Assembly (NCBI GenBank): GCA_947626615.1
Contig: CANQSW010000014.1
Span: 1 to 16,588, forward strand
Length of the DNA: 16,588 nt
Direction of reading: 5' to 3'
Origin: an uncultured Peptococcaceae bacterium
Lineage (GTDB): Bacteria > Bacillota > Dehalobacteriia > UBA4068 > UBA4997
Made by a program: the position numbers and the translations under genes. The notes beneath the pieces were generated by a model. The model was not told the origin of the DNA, did not search any database, and was given only the letters and a program-made list of their open reading frames with translations. This document shows, one piece after another, positions 7,138 through 13,820 of this stretch (position 1 is its first letter; every line of letters begins with the position of its first letter).

Positions 7138-8121
7138 TTACGCGCCGAAAGGCTTGACGCCCGCCACGGCGTCGGCCGCGGTTATGCGCTGGTCGTCGTT
7201 GTCGATATCGACGAGGATATATTTATCGTTGCCCAGGCCGATCTCCTTCATATACGAAAGTTGACGGTGGCCGTGGCGGCTTTCGATACGGTGCACCAGA
7301 TCGTGATTATCCTCCGGCTTCATGGCGTAGACCATATCCACCGAGGCCTGGTCGACCGCCAAAATATCCACCGAAGCGACGATGCCCACGTTCGGCGTGA
7401 CTACGGGCTGAGCGGCTATGCCCTCGCAGTCGCACGAGACGGACATATTGCGCAGCACGTTGACGTAGGTGATGTGCTTGCCGAAGAAATCGACGGTGGC
7501 CTTGGTCGATTCGGTGATCTTTTCCATAAGTTCTTCTTTATCGACGCCCCAGTCGTTGCCGGCGGTGGCGTGGATCATGCCCTTGCCGATGCGGCCGTCC
7601 GCGCAGCCGATGCCGATGTTCTTGTTGGAGCCGCCGAAGCCGCCCATCATATGCCCCTTGAAGTGGGTCAGCACCACCAGAGAGTCATAATCCGTCATCG
7701 ACTTGCCGACGTACATTTCCTTGAACCATTTGCCGCCCGTGACCGGCAGCGTCGTCGTGCCGAATTCGTCCGTGATATCCACGGTGGTGAAGGCCGACCA
7801 GCCGTTTACCTCCAGCGTTTTGCGGTGCTGCTCGGTGGTGTAGCGGTCGCCGTCGTAGAAGGTGTTCGTCTCGATTATCGTGGCTGCCGGCAGCTCCTTG
7901 GCAAGAAATTCTTTCACCCAGGCGCTGGGTATGATGTTCGGGCCGTGGGGCTCGCCGGTGTGCAGTTTTACAGCCACCTTGCCGCAGATCGTGCCGTTGA
8001 CCCGTTCATAAATTTTTTGCAGGCCCTGCGGCGAGAGGTCGCGGGTGAAATATACGATAGATTCGTTGCCGGTGCGCTCGGCATAGGGGACGTAATGCTG
8101 TCCGTCGAATTTTTCCGTCAT
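7138..8121 (-). CDS. DUF362 domain-containing protein
   Basis: The 327-residue protein is a DUF362 member, shown by VAVKLHTGEPHGPNIIP near residue 50, ETNTFYDGDRYTT, the hallmark LTHFKGHMMGGFGGSNKNIG and IGCADGRIGK, and SVSCDCEGIAAQPVVTPNVG with VDILAVDQASVD. Some members carry added 4Fe-4S ferredoxin motifs; here no CxxCxxC ferredoxin cluster is visible, though a Cys-x-Cys pair is kept. Biochemical function is not established; a redox or metal-associated role is only inferred. There is no signal peptide. AAGGAGG eight nt before the ATG (complement of 8119-8121) supports the start. It is a single-gene unit with its own terminator. A TATACT -10 (complement of 8152-8157) lies upstream without a clear -35. 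Confidence 0.92.
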   Translation of the reverse strand: MTEKFDGQHYVPYAERTGNESIVYFTRDLSPQGLQKIYERVNGTICGKVAVKLHTGEPHGPNIIPSAWVKEFLAKELPAATIIETNTFYDGDRYTTEQHRKTLEVNGWSAFTTVDITDEFGTTTLPVTGGKWFKEMYVGKSMTDYDSLVVLTHFKGHMMGGFGGSNKNIGIGCADGRIGKGMIHATAGNDWGVDKEELMEKITESTKATVDFFGKHITYVNVLRNMSVSCDCEGIAAQPVVTPNVGIVASVDILAVDQASVDMVYAMKPEDNHDLVHRIESRHGHRQLSYMKEIGLGNDKYILVDIDNDDQRITAADAVAGVKPFGA

Positions 8122-8228
8122 GGTCTTATCCTCCTTATGGTTTGAGCATAAAGTATAATTCTACGGCGGCGGCGGTTTTCCTGCCTGCGGGCGGGGCAGC
8201 GTTTGCAATGCGGCAATTTTAAGGGTAT

Positions 8229-8236
8229 AGCAATAT
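8229..8236 (+). repeat. Left copy of 8-bp direct repeat AGCAATAT flanking the AT-rich island
   Basis: AGCAATAT at 8229-8236 recurs at 9232-9239, the two edges of the AT-rich segment. TAAGG lies shortly before both copies. An 8-bp match between two border regions of about 100 nt could also arise by chance. Confidence 0.35.
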
Positions 8237-8237
8237 G

Positions 8238-8266
8238 TTGAAAGCATTTATCTGATATGCTATAAT
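8238..8266 (+). promoter_or_regulatory. Near-consensus sigma-A promoter of the PD-(D/E)XK gene
   Basis: TTGAAA (8238-8243), a 17-nt spacer, then TATAAT (8261-8266) preceded by TGC, giving an extended -10. It is the strongest sigma-A promoter I found in the window, about 42 nt before the ATG at 8308. Confidence 0.8.
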
Positions 8267-8307
8267 CTTTATGAAAAAATGTAATTATATTTTAGTGGTG
8301 GTATTAT

Positions 8308-9087
8308 ATGACTTCTGTTACACAAAGAATAAAACAAATTAAGCAGCCTTGGGGTGGTTATATTAAACCATCTTCCATGAAAGTAACAAGCCTAGATGAT
8401 GGGAAGACCTTAAATGAGGAAGAAAATATTCACGCATCTATAATAGGTATGGCAGTTGATTATATGACACGATTTTTGATGGGATCAAATATTGAAAAAG
8501 CGTTTCAAATTTCAATTTTAGGTTCTCAAATTGCCGAACAGTTTTTCAAGGTAAACTCAATTAAAGAGGCTGAAGGTTATCTGAAAGAAATAAAAGGACT
8601 TGATGATAATTCAATAATAAATGCTTGTAAGATTAGCACATTTGATGTTTGGTTTAGAAATCCATTCAATGCTATTCTAGCTAAAGATGCTAGAGAAATT
8701 AATCCGGACATAGATACTATTGATAATATAAAGATATTGATTGAGAGAAGTATATCGTTTTGGAATCATTATGGTCCAATCAAGGTTGATGGGTTTACAT
8801 TTGAAGAAAAAGGCTATACAGAGACAGTTGATGCTGGAGATGGTGATTTTTTGACTGAAGATACCATCTGGGATTTTAAGGTTTCAAAAAAACCGCCTAA
8901 AAGTAATCATACGTTACAATTATTGATGTATTATATCATGGGAAAACATTCTGGCAAACCAGAATTTAACGGGATAAAGAAAATAGGAATATTTAATCCA
9001 AGGCTCAACAATGTGTATTTATATGATATAAGCGATGTGTCACCAGAAATAATAAAATCTGTTGAAGATGATGTGATTTGCTACTAG
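8308..9087 (+). CDS. Predicted PD-(D/E)XK nuclease-like protein (RecB/Cas4-type), AT-rich, likely acquired
   Basis: The 259-residue protein carries the core of the PD-(D/E)XK nuclease superfamily. Asp180 in GDGDFL is followed by the Asp189-Phe-Lys191 triad in TIWDFKVSKK and by Gln204-Leu-Leu-Met-Tyr208, the QxxxY motif of RecB/AddB/Cas4-type members. Family members cleave DNA using a metal bound by these acids; activity here is inferred. The N-terminal 150 residues are mostly helical and unassigned; related proteins of unknown function occur in gut Firmicutes. There is no signal peptide. The ribosome site is weak (GGTGG region at 8296-8301), but the promoter is strong. The gene is far more AT-rich than its neighbours: 16 of 60 bases are G or C at 8581-8640, against 44 of 60 at 4681-4740. 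This suggests horizontal transfer. A defence or mobile-element role is possible, but no cas or transposase gene is adjacent. Confidence 0.72.
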   Translation: MTSVTQRIKQIKQPWGGYIKPSSMKVTSLDDGKTLNEEENIHASIIGMAVDYMTRFLMGSNIEKAFQISILGSQIAEQFFKVNSIKEAEGYLKEIKGLDDNSIINACKISTFDVWFRNPFNAILAKDAREINPDIDTIDNIKILIERSISFWNHYGPIKVDGFTFEEKGYTETVDAGDGDFLTEDTIWDFKVSKKPPKSNHTLQLLMYYIMGKHSGKPEFNGIKKIGIFNPRLNNVYLYDISDVSPEIIKSVEDDVICY

Positions 9088-9231
9088 TTGTTAGTTTCTA
9101 CAATATTAGGTTTATTAGCTTATAAATTTGATTGCATTATAGTTAGTTGACTTTTTGTTTGCATTGTTAGCAAGCAGGGACATGATTGTCTGTTGATATA
9201 TTTCGTGATATATTCAATACTCGAGCTAAGG

Positions 9232-9239
9232 AGCAATAT
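9232..9239 (+). repeat. Right copy of the 8-bp direct repeat AGCAATAT
   Basis: AGCAATAT at 9232-9239 overlaps the ribosome binding site of the HAD gene (AAGGAG at 9228-9233), with its ATG right after. With the left copy at 8229-8236 it brackets the AT-rich island. Confidence 0.35.
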
Positions 9240-9240
9240 C

Positions 9241-9933
9241 ATGACAAATCTCTGGCCGGAGCTTGGGCAGGCGGAAGCGGTCATTTTTGATCTGGACGGC
9301 ACGCTGGTCGATTCGATGTATTATTGGCAGACGCTGCCGGAAAACTGGTTCATCGCGCGGCAGGTGCCCGTGCCGGCGGATCTGGACGTGCAGCTGGGCA
9401 TGGTCGATCTCTGGCAGGCCTCGGTGCTGCTGGCGGAGCGCTATTCGCCGCTGGCGGAAACGCCGGAGGAGGTGTACGCCGAGCTGGGCGCGACGATGAC
9501 CAAGCATTATGCCGAGGATATCGCGCTTATCCCTTATGCGCGGGAATTTCTGCGGCAGCTGAAAGCCGACGGTATCCCCGCCTGCATCGCCACGATGACG
9601 GACCGCCCGCAGGTGGAGACGCTGCTGGGGGCGCAGCATATCGGCGAATATATAGATTTTGTGCTGACCACGCCGGAGGTGGGGCAGGGCAAGGAACGGC
9701 CGGATATCTTTTTGGCGGCGGCCCGGCGTATGCACGCCTCTCCCGCCCGCACGCTGGTGTTCGAGGATTCGCGCACGGCTATCGCCACGGCGCTTAAGGC
9801 CGGCTTTCCGGTGGTGGCGGTGAGAAACCCCGCCTATGATTATGCCGCCACGGACGCGCTGGCGGCGGAGCTGGCCGCCCGCTTGTGGTATATCGACGAT
9901 TTTCTGCCGCTGTTGCATCGTGCCGGGAATTGA
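9241..9933 (+). CDS. HAD-family hydrolase (phosphatase-like)
   Basis: This 230-residue protein belongs to the haloacid dehalogenase superfamily. Motif I is FDLDGTLVDS with nucleophile Asp17 and acid/base Asp19. The helical cap follows at about 25-95. Motif II is the Thr of ATMTD, motif III is Lys151 in GKERPD, and motif IV is FEDS with Glu175 and Asp176. This order and the cap insertion between motifs I and II match the subfamily I beta-phosphoglucomutase/phosphatase group. Such enzymes dephosphorylate small phosphorylated metabolites; the substrate cannot be read here. The ATG at 9241 follows AAGGAG with 7-nt spacing; longer in-frame reading from 9193 lies in the AT-rich island and is rejected. 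GC content returns to the chromosomal level from this start. A terminator follows. Confidence 0.9.
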   Translation: MTNLWPELGQAEAVIFDLDGTLVDSMYYWQTLPENWFIARQVPVPADLDVQLGMVDLWQASVLLAERYSPLAETPEEVYAELGATMTKHYAEDIALIPYAREFLRQLKADGIPACIATMTDRPQVETLLGAQHIGEYIDFVLTTPEVGQGKERPDIFLAAARRMHASPARTLVFEDSRTAIATALKAGFPVVAVRNPAYDYAATDALAAELAARLWYIDDFLPLLHRAGN

Positions 9934-10056
9934 CGCTGACGTGATGCCTGCGCTGCCTGCGATAAATTGTATAAATATCCTTTGCCGCGCAGTTTAACCG
10001 CCGCCGGAAGCGGGGGCGCGCCTAGAGAGCAGATCAAACGGTTCGGCATTACGTTT

Positions 10057-10101
10057 AATATCCCCGTTCTTGCCAAAAGGCGGGGGATATTATTTTAATT
10101 T
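10057..10101 (+). terminator. Intrinsic terminator of the HAD gene
   Basis: AATATCCCC (10057-10065) pairs with GGGGATATT (10083-10091). The 17-nt loop contains an inner GCC-AAAA-GGC hairpin. The T-rich ATTTTAATTTT stretch follows. Confidence 0.8.
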
Positions 10102-10217
10102 TACGAGAAAAAAGCTAAATTATGCGCCCGCTTATGAGCCCGCAACAGCCGCCTTTTGCCATATTTGCATAAAATAATACCAAATTTGCAATAAAAATCT
10201 TTTTATAGGAAATTTCT

Positions 10218-10226
10218 TGCTAAAAT
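10218..10226 (+). promoter_or_regulatory. Candidate extended -10 promoter for the DUF6485/STAS/phosphatase operon
   Basis: TGCTAAAAT gives an extended -10 with TAAAAT at 10221-10226; the -35 position is weak. Seven nt later CGTCGAA (10233-10239) resembles a 0A box with one mismatch. No better promoter was found between the HAD terminator and the gene at 10355. Confidence 0.32.
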
Positions 10227-10289
10227 AATTAGCGTCGAAATTGAACAGTTTTTTGCCGAGCGCACAAAGCAAAATACTTCAAGCAGGAC

Positions 10290-10319
10290 GAGCCCATACT
10301 GTTTAACGGTACAGGGCTC
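10290..10319 (+). promoter_or_regulatory. Leader stem-loop upstream of the DUF6485 gene
   Basis: GAGCCC (10290-10295) pairs with GGGCTC (10314-10319), with an inner TGT/ACA pairing around TTAACGGT (10303-10310). It ends 21 nt before the ribosome binding site and has no T-run, so it is not a classical terminator. It may affect mRNA stability or translation. Confidence 0.4.
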
Positions 10320-10340
10320 CGTTCAGTTAAATGACAAATC

Positions 10341-10347
10341 AGGAGGG
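10341..10347 (+). promoter_or_regulatory. Ribosome binding site choosing the DUF6485 start
   Basis: AGGAGGG at 10341-10347 lies 7 nt before the ATG at 10355. It falls inside the longer frame that starts at 10331, showing that 10355 is the real start. Confidence 0.75.
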
Positions 10348-10354
10348 ATCACAC

Positions 10355-10546
10355 ATGAGCGCTTGCGACAACAACAGACCCTGCCCGTGCACTTATAACT
10401 GCCCGCGCCACGGGAAATGCTGCGCCTGCGTGGCGCACCACCGCGACCATAACGAGGGCGTTCCGGGCTGCTTTTTCTCCAAAGAGGCGGAGGCAACGTA
10501 CGACCGGAGCATTGCAAACCTGGCGAGGGATAAGGGGCTTCTGTAA
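10355..10546 (+). CDS. DUF6485 family Cys-rich small protein
   Basis: The 63-residue protein has ordered cysteines at 4, 10, 12, 16, 22, 23, 25 and 39, within CPCTYNCPRHGKCCACVAHHR and GVPGCFF. This pattern matches DUF6485, a family of unknown function found mostly in anaerobes. The Cys and His spacing suggests binding of zinc or another metal, or a redox cluster, but that is inferred. The C-terminal third is helical and charged. There is no signal peptide. It is followed by the STAS gene after 82 nt without a clear terminator; only a short CTTCC/GGAAG hairpin with no T-run lies between (10548-10560). It may be the first gene of the transcript carrying the partner-switching proteins. Confidence 0.8.
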   Translation: MSACDNNRPCPCTYNCPRHGKCCACVAHHRDHNEGVPGCFFSKEAEATYDRSIANLARDKGLL

Positions 10547-10628
10547 ACTTCCGGCGGAAGATCCTGCGGCCGGGGCTTTATGCCGCCCTTATGGGCCGAC
10601 GACATAATTCTATTTTGGAGGCAAAACC

Positions 10629-10925
10629 ATGAACATTCAAAAGACGGTAAACGGAACGACTTTGACCGTTGCGGTGGAGGGGAGACTGGATACCACGACT
10701 TCCCCGAAGCTGGAGGAGGAGTTAAAGGGCAGCGTCGACGGCATCAACTGCCTGGTGATCGACTTTGCGAAGCTGGAATATATCTCTTCCGCCGGCCTGC
10801 GCGTGCTTTTGGCCATGCAGAAGATCATGAACAAGCAGGGCGAAATGCGGCTGCAAAACGTGAACGAGACCGTTATGGAAGTGTTTGAGATCACGGGCTT
10901 TTCGGATATTTTGACGATCGAATAA
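10629..10925 (+). CDS. STAS-domain anti-sigma-factor antagonist (SpoIIAA/RsbV-like)
   Basis: The 98-residue protein is a single STAS domain. In partner switching, the unphosphorylated antagonist binds a HATPase_c kinase/anti-sigma factor and frees its target; the kinase phosphorylates a Ser on the antagonist to inactivate it, and a PP2C phosphatase reactivates it. The conserved segment is VIDFAKLEYISSAGLRVLL (43-61), with the phosphorylatable Ser at 53 or 54 in ISSAGLR, equivalent to DSSGL or DSTGL of SpoIIAA and RsbV. The Asp usually before the Ser is Ile here. GGAGG at 10617-10621 lies 7 nt before the ATG. The next gene, 25 nt away, encodes the matching phosphatase and kinase in one protein. 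Length is normal for the family. Confidence 0.93.
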   Translation: MNIQKTVNGTTLTVAVEGRLDTTTSPKLEEELKGSVDGINCLVIDFAKLEYISSAGLRVLLAMQKIMNKQGEMRLQNVNETVMEVFEITGFSDILTIE

Positions 10926-10937
10926 TCTCTCTTTGGC

Positions 10938-10943
10938 GAGGAG
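10938..10943 (+). promoter_or_regulatory. Ribosome binding site setting the start of the sensor phosphatase
   Basis: GAGGAG at 10938-10943 lies 7 nt before ATG 10951. The longer in-frame TTG start at 10933 would place this site inside the coding sequence, so the 10951 start is used. Confidence 0.8.
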
Positions 10944-10950
10944 ACTCTCT

Positions 10951-13794
10951 ATGTTATACGTACAACTTGGGCTGGCAGCCCTGTGCCCCGCCATAGTGTC
11001 CGCCGTGTTCTATTGGTGCAATAAGGCGACAGGCTTTGCCAAGCTGTCCGCCAGAACGAAGCAGGCCGCGTACGGTTTGGTATTCGGCTTGCTTGCCGTT
11101 TTGAGCACGGAATTCGGCTCGCAGGTGGACGGCGCTGTGATCAGCGCAAGAGACGCCGCGCCTTTATGCGCCGGCCTGGTTTTTGGCGCGCCGGCGGGCG
11201 TTTTGGCCGGGCTTATCGGCGGCGCGTGGCGGCTTTTGACGGCGCTGTTGGGCGAAGGTGTATATACGGGCCTTGGCGCCAGCCTCACCACTCTGCTCGC
11301 GGGCCTGCTGGGCGCGGCGCTGCGGCGCTGGCTGTTTGACAACAAACGCCCCGCCTGGTATTACGGCCTGGCGGCGGGCTTTGTGGTCGAAGTTGTGAAT
11401 ATGCTCCTGGTCTTTCTGATCAACATGGAGGACGTGCACACGGCGTTCGCTCTGGTGGAGAAATGCACCTGGCCGATGATCGCCCTGAACGCTGGGGCTG
11501 CGACGCTGGCCATGCTGGTGGTGTCCGCGCTGGCGGGCGAATTGCAAAGAACCGGGAAAACGACCAGGTATCAGCTGGCGCAGACCTTTTCGCGCTGGCT
11601 GCTGCTCTGCGTCGTGCTGGCATTTTTGGTCTCCAGCCTGTTCGTTTACGTGCTGCAGACCAGGCTGGCGCTGAACGACGCGGAGAAGATGCTCTCGCTT
11701 TATATCGAAGACGTTATGGAGGATATCAACGACGCTTCCGACGAAAACCTGCTGGCGCTGACCAGAAAGATCAGGGACAGTTTGGACGAGGCCGGTGATT
11801 ATGAGGGCCCGGCGCTCTTTCCGCTGCTTGTGGCGAACAACGTGTCGGAGATCAATATCATCGATAAAAACGGCATCATCGTCGCCAGCACCACGCCCGC
11901 CTATATCGGCTTCGATATGACCAGCGGCGCGCAGTCGAACGAATTTATGGCGCTGCTGGCCGGCGAAGACGAGCTGGTGCAGCGCTATCAGCCCATTTCC
12001 CGCAACGCGGGCGTTTCCATGAAATATGCGGGCGCTGTTTTGGCCAACGGCGGCTTTGTGCAGGTGGGGTATAATTCCGGCCGCTTTCAAGCCGATATCG
12101 ACGGGCAGGTGGTCGGGCTCACCAGAAACCGCCACGTGGGCGAAGACGGCTTTATGCTCATAGCGAACGAGGATTTCCGCCTGGTGAGCGACCCGAGCGG
12201 GCACGAGGGTATGTCTCTGGGCGTGACGGGGATAGGCCTGACGCCGGACGCGGATACCTATGACGCCGCCGCCGACAAATTCGGGCGGGAATGGCAGGTG
12301 CTGACGGAATCTGTCTTCGGCGAAAGCTGCTACGTGATGTACGGCGTGACGGAGGGCTATTATATCATCGGGGCGCTGCCGAAGGCGGAGGTCGTTTTTG
12401 GCCGCAACATACAATTATATACCACGGTGTTTATCGAGATCATGGTGTTCGCGGCGCTGTTCGCTCTGATCTACCTGCTGGTGAAGAAGCTGGTGGTGGA
12501 GAATATCCAGAAGATCAACCGTTCGCTGGAGGAGATCACGGGCGGCAACCTGAATGTGACCGTGGACGTGCGGAGCAACGAGGAATTCGTGTCGTTGTCC
12601 GACGATATCAATTCTACAGTGCACACGCTGAAAGGCTATATCGCGGAGGCGGCCGCCAGAATAGACAAAGAGCTGGAATTTGCCAAGACGATACAATTCT
12701 CCACGCTGCCCTGCGTGTTCCCGCCGTATCCGGACAGGACGGATTTTGATATCCACGCGACGATGGATACGGCCAAAGAGGTGGGCGGAGATTTTTACGA
12801 TTTTTATCTGCTCGACGAGAACCGCCTGGCGTTTTTGATCGCGGACGTGTCCGGCAAGGGGATATCCGCCGCGATGTTTATGATGAAGGCCAAAACGCTG
12901 CTGAAAAGCCGCGCCGATCAGGAAAGCGACGTGGCGAAGATACTGACGCAGGCCAACGCCGATCTCTGCGAGAACAACGAGGCGGAAATGTTCGTTACCT
13001 GCTGGCTGGGTATTCTGGATTTCAGGACGCACATCGTGCATTTTGCCAACGCGGGCCATAATCCGCCGTTGGTCAGACATCAGGGCGGCAGTTTTGAGTA
13101 TTTTAAGACCCGCCCCGGCTTTGTGCTGGCGGGCATGGAAGGCGTGCAGTATAAAAGCGGCGAATTTCAGCTGATGCCGGGCGACGAAATATTCCTTTAT
13201 ACGGACGGCGTGACCGAGGCCACGGACGCTAACGAGCAGCTCTACGGCGAGGCCCGGCTGAAGGCCGTGCTGGACAGGCTGGAGGGCTCCAGCGCCAAGG
13301 ATATCTGCCTGGGCGTGAAGCGGGACGTCGACGCTTTTGTGGGCGAAACGCCCCAGTTTGACGATATGACGATGCTCTGCCTGCGCCTGATGCCCAAGCA
13401 TATACTCACGGTCGACCCGGGGGCGGATTCCATGCCGGAGGTGGTCTCTTTTGTGGAGGAGACGCTGGCGGCGGCCGGAGTGCCCCGAAAAGTCGTCGTG
13501 AAGATGAATATAGCGGTGGACGAGATATATTCCAATATCCAGCGTTACAGCGGCGCGACCAAAGCGGAAATAGAGTGCGAAGTGAACGGCAACCGGCTGA
13601 CGCTGGCGTTTATGGACGACGGCAGCCCGTATAACCCGCTGGATAGGGAAGACCCCGACACGACCCTTTCGGCGGAAGAAAGGGAGATCGGCGGCCTGGG
13701 CATATTTATGGTGAAAAAGACCATGGACGACGTGATATACGAGTATTCGGACGGCATGAACCGTTTGACGCTGAAAAAGAGCTGGGAGATATAA
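10951..13794 (+). CDS. Membrane sensor: 5TM-LytS-like, Cache-like, HAMP, PP2C/SpoIIE phosphatase and HATPase_c kinase
   Basis: This 947-residue protein joins five modules. Residues 1-200 form a multi-helix segment like the 5TM receptors of LytS kinases, with AGLVFGAPAGVLAGLIGG. A transmembrane helix at 216-236 leads to an extracellular Cache-like sensor (about 240-485, INIIDKNGIIVAST at 301 onwards). A helix at 491-511 is followed by HAMP (about 512-570). The PP2C/SpoIIE phosphatase (about 575-810) has metal motifs VGGDFYDF (Asp614), ADVSGKG (Asp632), NAGHNPP (700-706), YTDGVTE (Asp752) and FDDMT (Asp804/805). The C-terminal HATPase_c (about 820-945) keeps the N box (Glu858, Asn862), the DDGSP G1 box (Asp889/Asp890) and the GGLGIFM G2 box (914-920), so it should bind ATP. 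It likely both phosphorylates and dephosphorylates the STAS antagonist encoded just upstream, under control of an unknown outside signal. Confidence 0.92.
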   Translation: MLYVQLGLAALCPAIVSAVFYWCNKATGFAKLSARTKQAAYGLVFGLLAVLSTEFGSQVDGAVISARDAAPLCAGLVFGAPAGVLAGLIGGAWRLLTALLGEGVYTGLGASLTTLLAGLLGAALRRWLFDNKRPAWYYGLAAGFVVEVVNMLLVFLINMEDVHTAFALVEKCTWPMIALNAGAATLAMLVVSALAGELQRTGKTTRYQLAQTFSRWLLLCVVLAFLVSSLFVYVLQTRLALNDAEKMLSLYIEDVMEDINDASDENLLALTRKIRDSLDEAGDYEGPALFPLLVANNVSEINIIDKNGIIVASTTPAYIGFDMTSGAQSNEFMALLAGEDELVQRYQPISRNAGVSMKYAGAVLANGGFVQVGYNSGRFQADIDGQVVGLTRNRHVGEDGFMLIANEDFRLVSDPSGHEGMSLGVTGIGLTPDADTYDAAADKFGREWQVLTESVFGESCYVMYGVTEGYYIIGALPKAEVVFGRNIQLYTTVFIEIMVFAALFALIYLLVKKLVVENIQKINRSLEEITGGNLNVTVDVRSNEEFVSLSDDINSTVHTLKGYIAEAAARIDKELEFAKTIQFSTLPCVFPPYPDRTDFDIHATMDTAKEVGGDFYDFYLLDENRLAFLIADVSGKGISAAMFMMKAKTLLKSRADQESDVAKILTQANADLCENNEAEMFVTCWLGILDFRTHIVHFANAGHNPPLVRHQGGSFEYFKTRPGFVLAGMEGVQYKSGEFQLMPGDEIFLYTDGVTEATDANEQLYGEARLKAVLDRLEGSSAKDICLGVKRDVDAFVGETPQFDDMTMLCLRLMPKHILTVDPGADSMPEVVSFVEETLAAAGVPRKVVVKMNIAVDEIYSNIQRYSGATKAEIECEVNGNRLTLAFMDDGSPYNPLDREDPDTTLSAEEREIGGLGIFMVKKTMDDVIYEYSDGMNRLTLKKSWEI

Positions 13795-13820
13795 AAAGCA
13801 GTTTAGGAAGGTAGATAGGT

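Larger units (their letters stand above)
8122..8307. other. Divergent intergenic region marking the GC switch
   Basis: This region separates the divergent DUF362 and PD-(D/E)XK genes. The first part, to about 8215, is GC-rich like the chromosome. It then turns sharply AT-rich up to the plus-strand gene at 8308. It holds that gene's promoter and the left copy of an 8-bp repeat, both listed separately. Confidence 0.6.
9934..10354 (+). other. 421-nt gap between the HAD gene and the DUF6485 gene
   Basis: No gene is supported here. It contains the HAD terminator (10057-10101), an AT-rich stretch at 10160-10250 with a possible extended -10 promoter, a CGTCGAA motif at 10233-10239 (one mismatch to the 0A box), and a leader hairpin at 10290-10319. 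A 16-codon reading frame from 10122 has no ribosome site and is not called. Confidence 0.6.

Noticed and set aside
9193..9221. TTGATA-17-AATACT promoter for the HAD gene
   Set aside because: Its predicted start near 9228 would leave almost no leader and cut into the ribosome site, so it is not listed as a feature.
10122..10172. 16-codon reading frame in the gap before the DUF6485 gene
   Set aside because: No ribosome site and no conserved feature.
10933..10950. TTG start for the sensor phosphatase six codons upstream
   Set aside because: It would place the ribosome binding site inside the coding region; ATG 10951 has a well-spaced GAGGAG.
11164..12414. 416-residue minus-strand frame within the sensor phosphatase gene
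   Set aside because: It is antisense to a gene with strong domain evidence and has no family signature.
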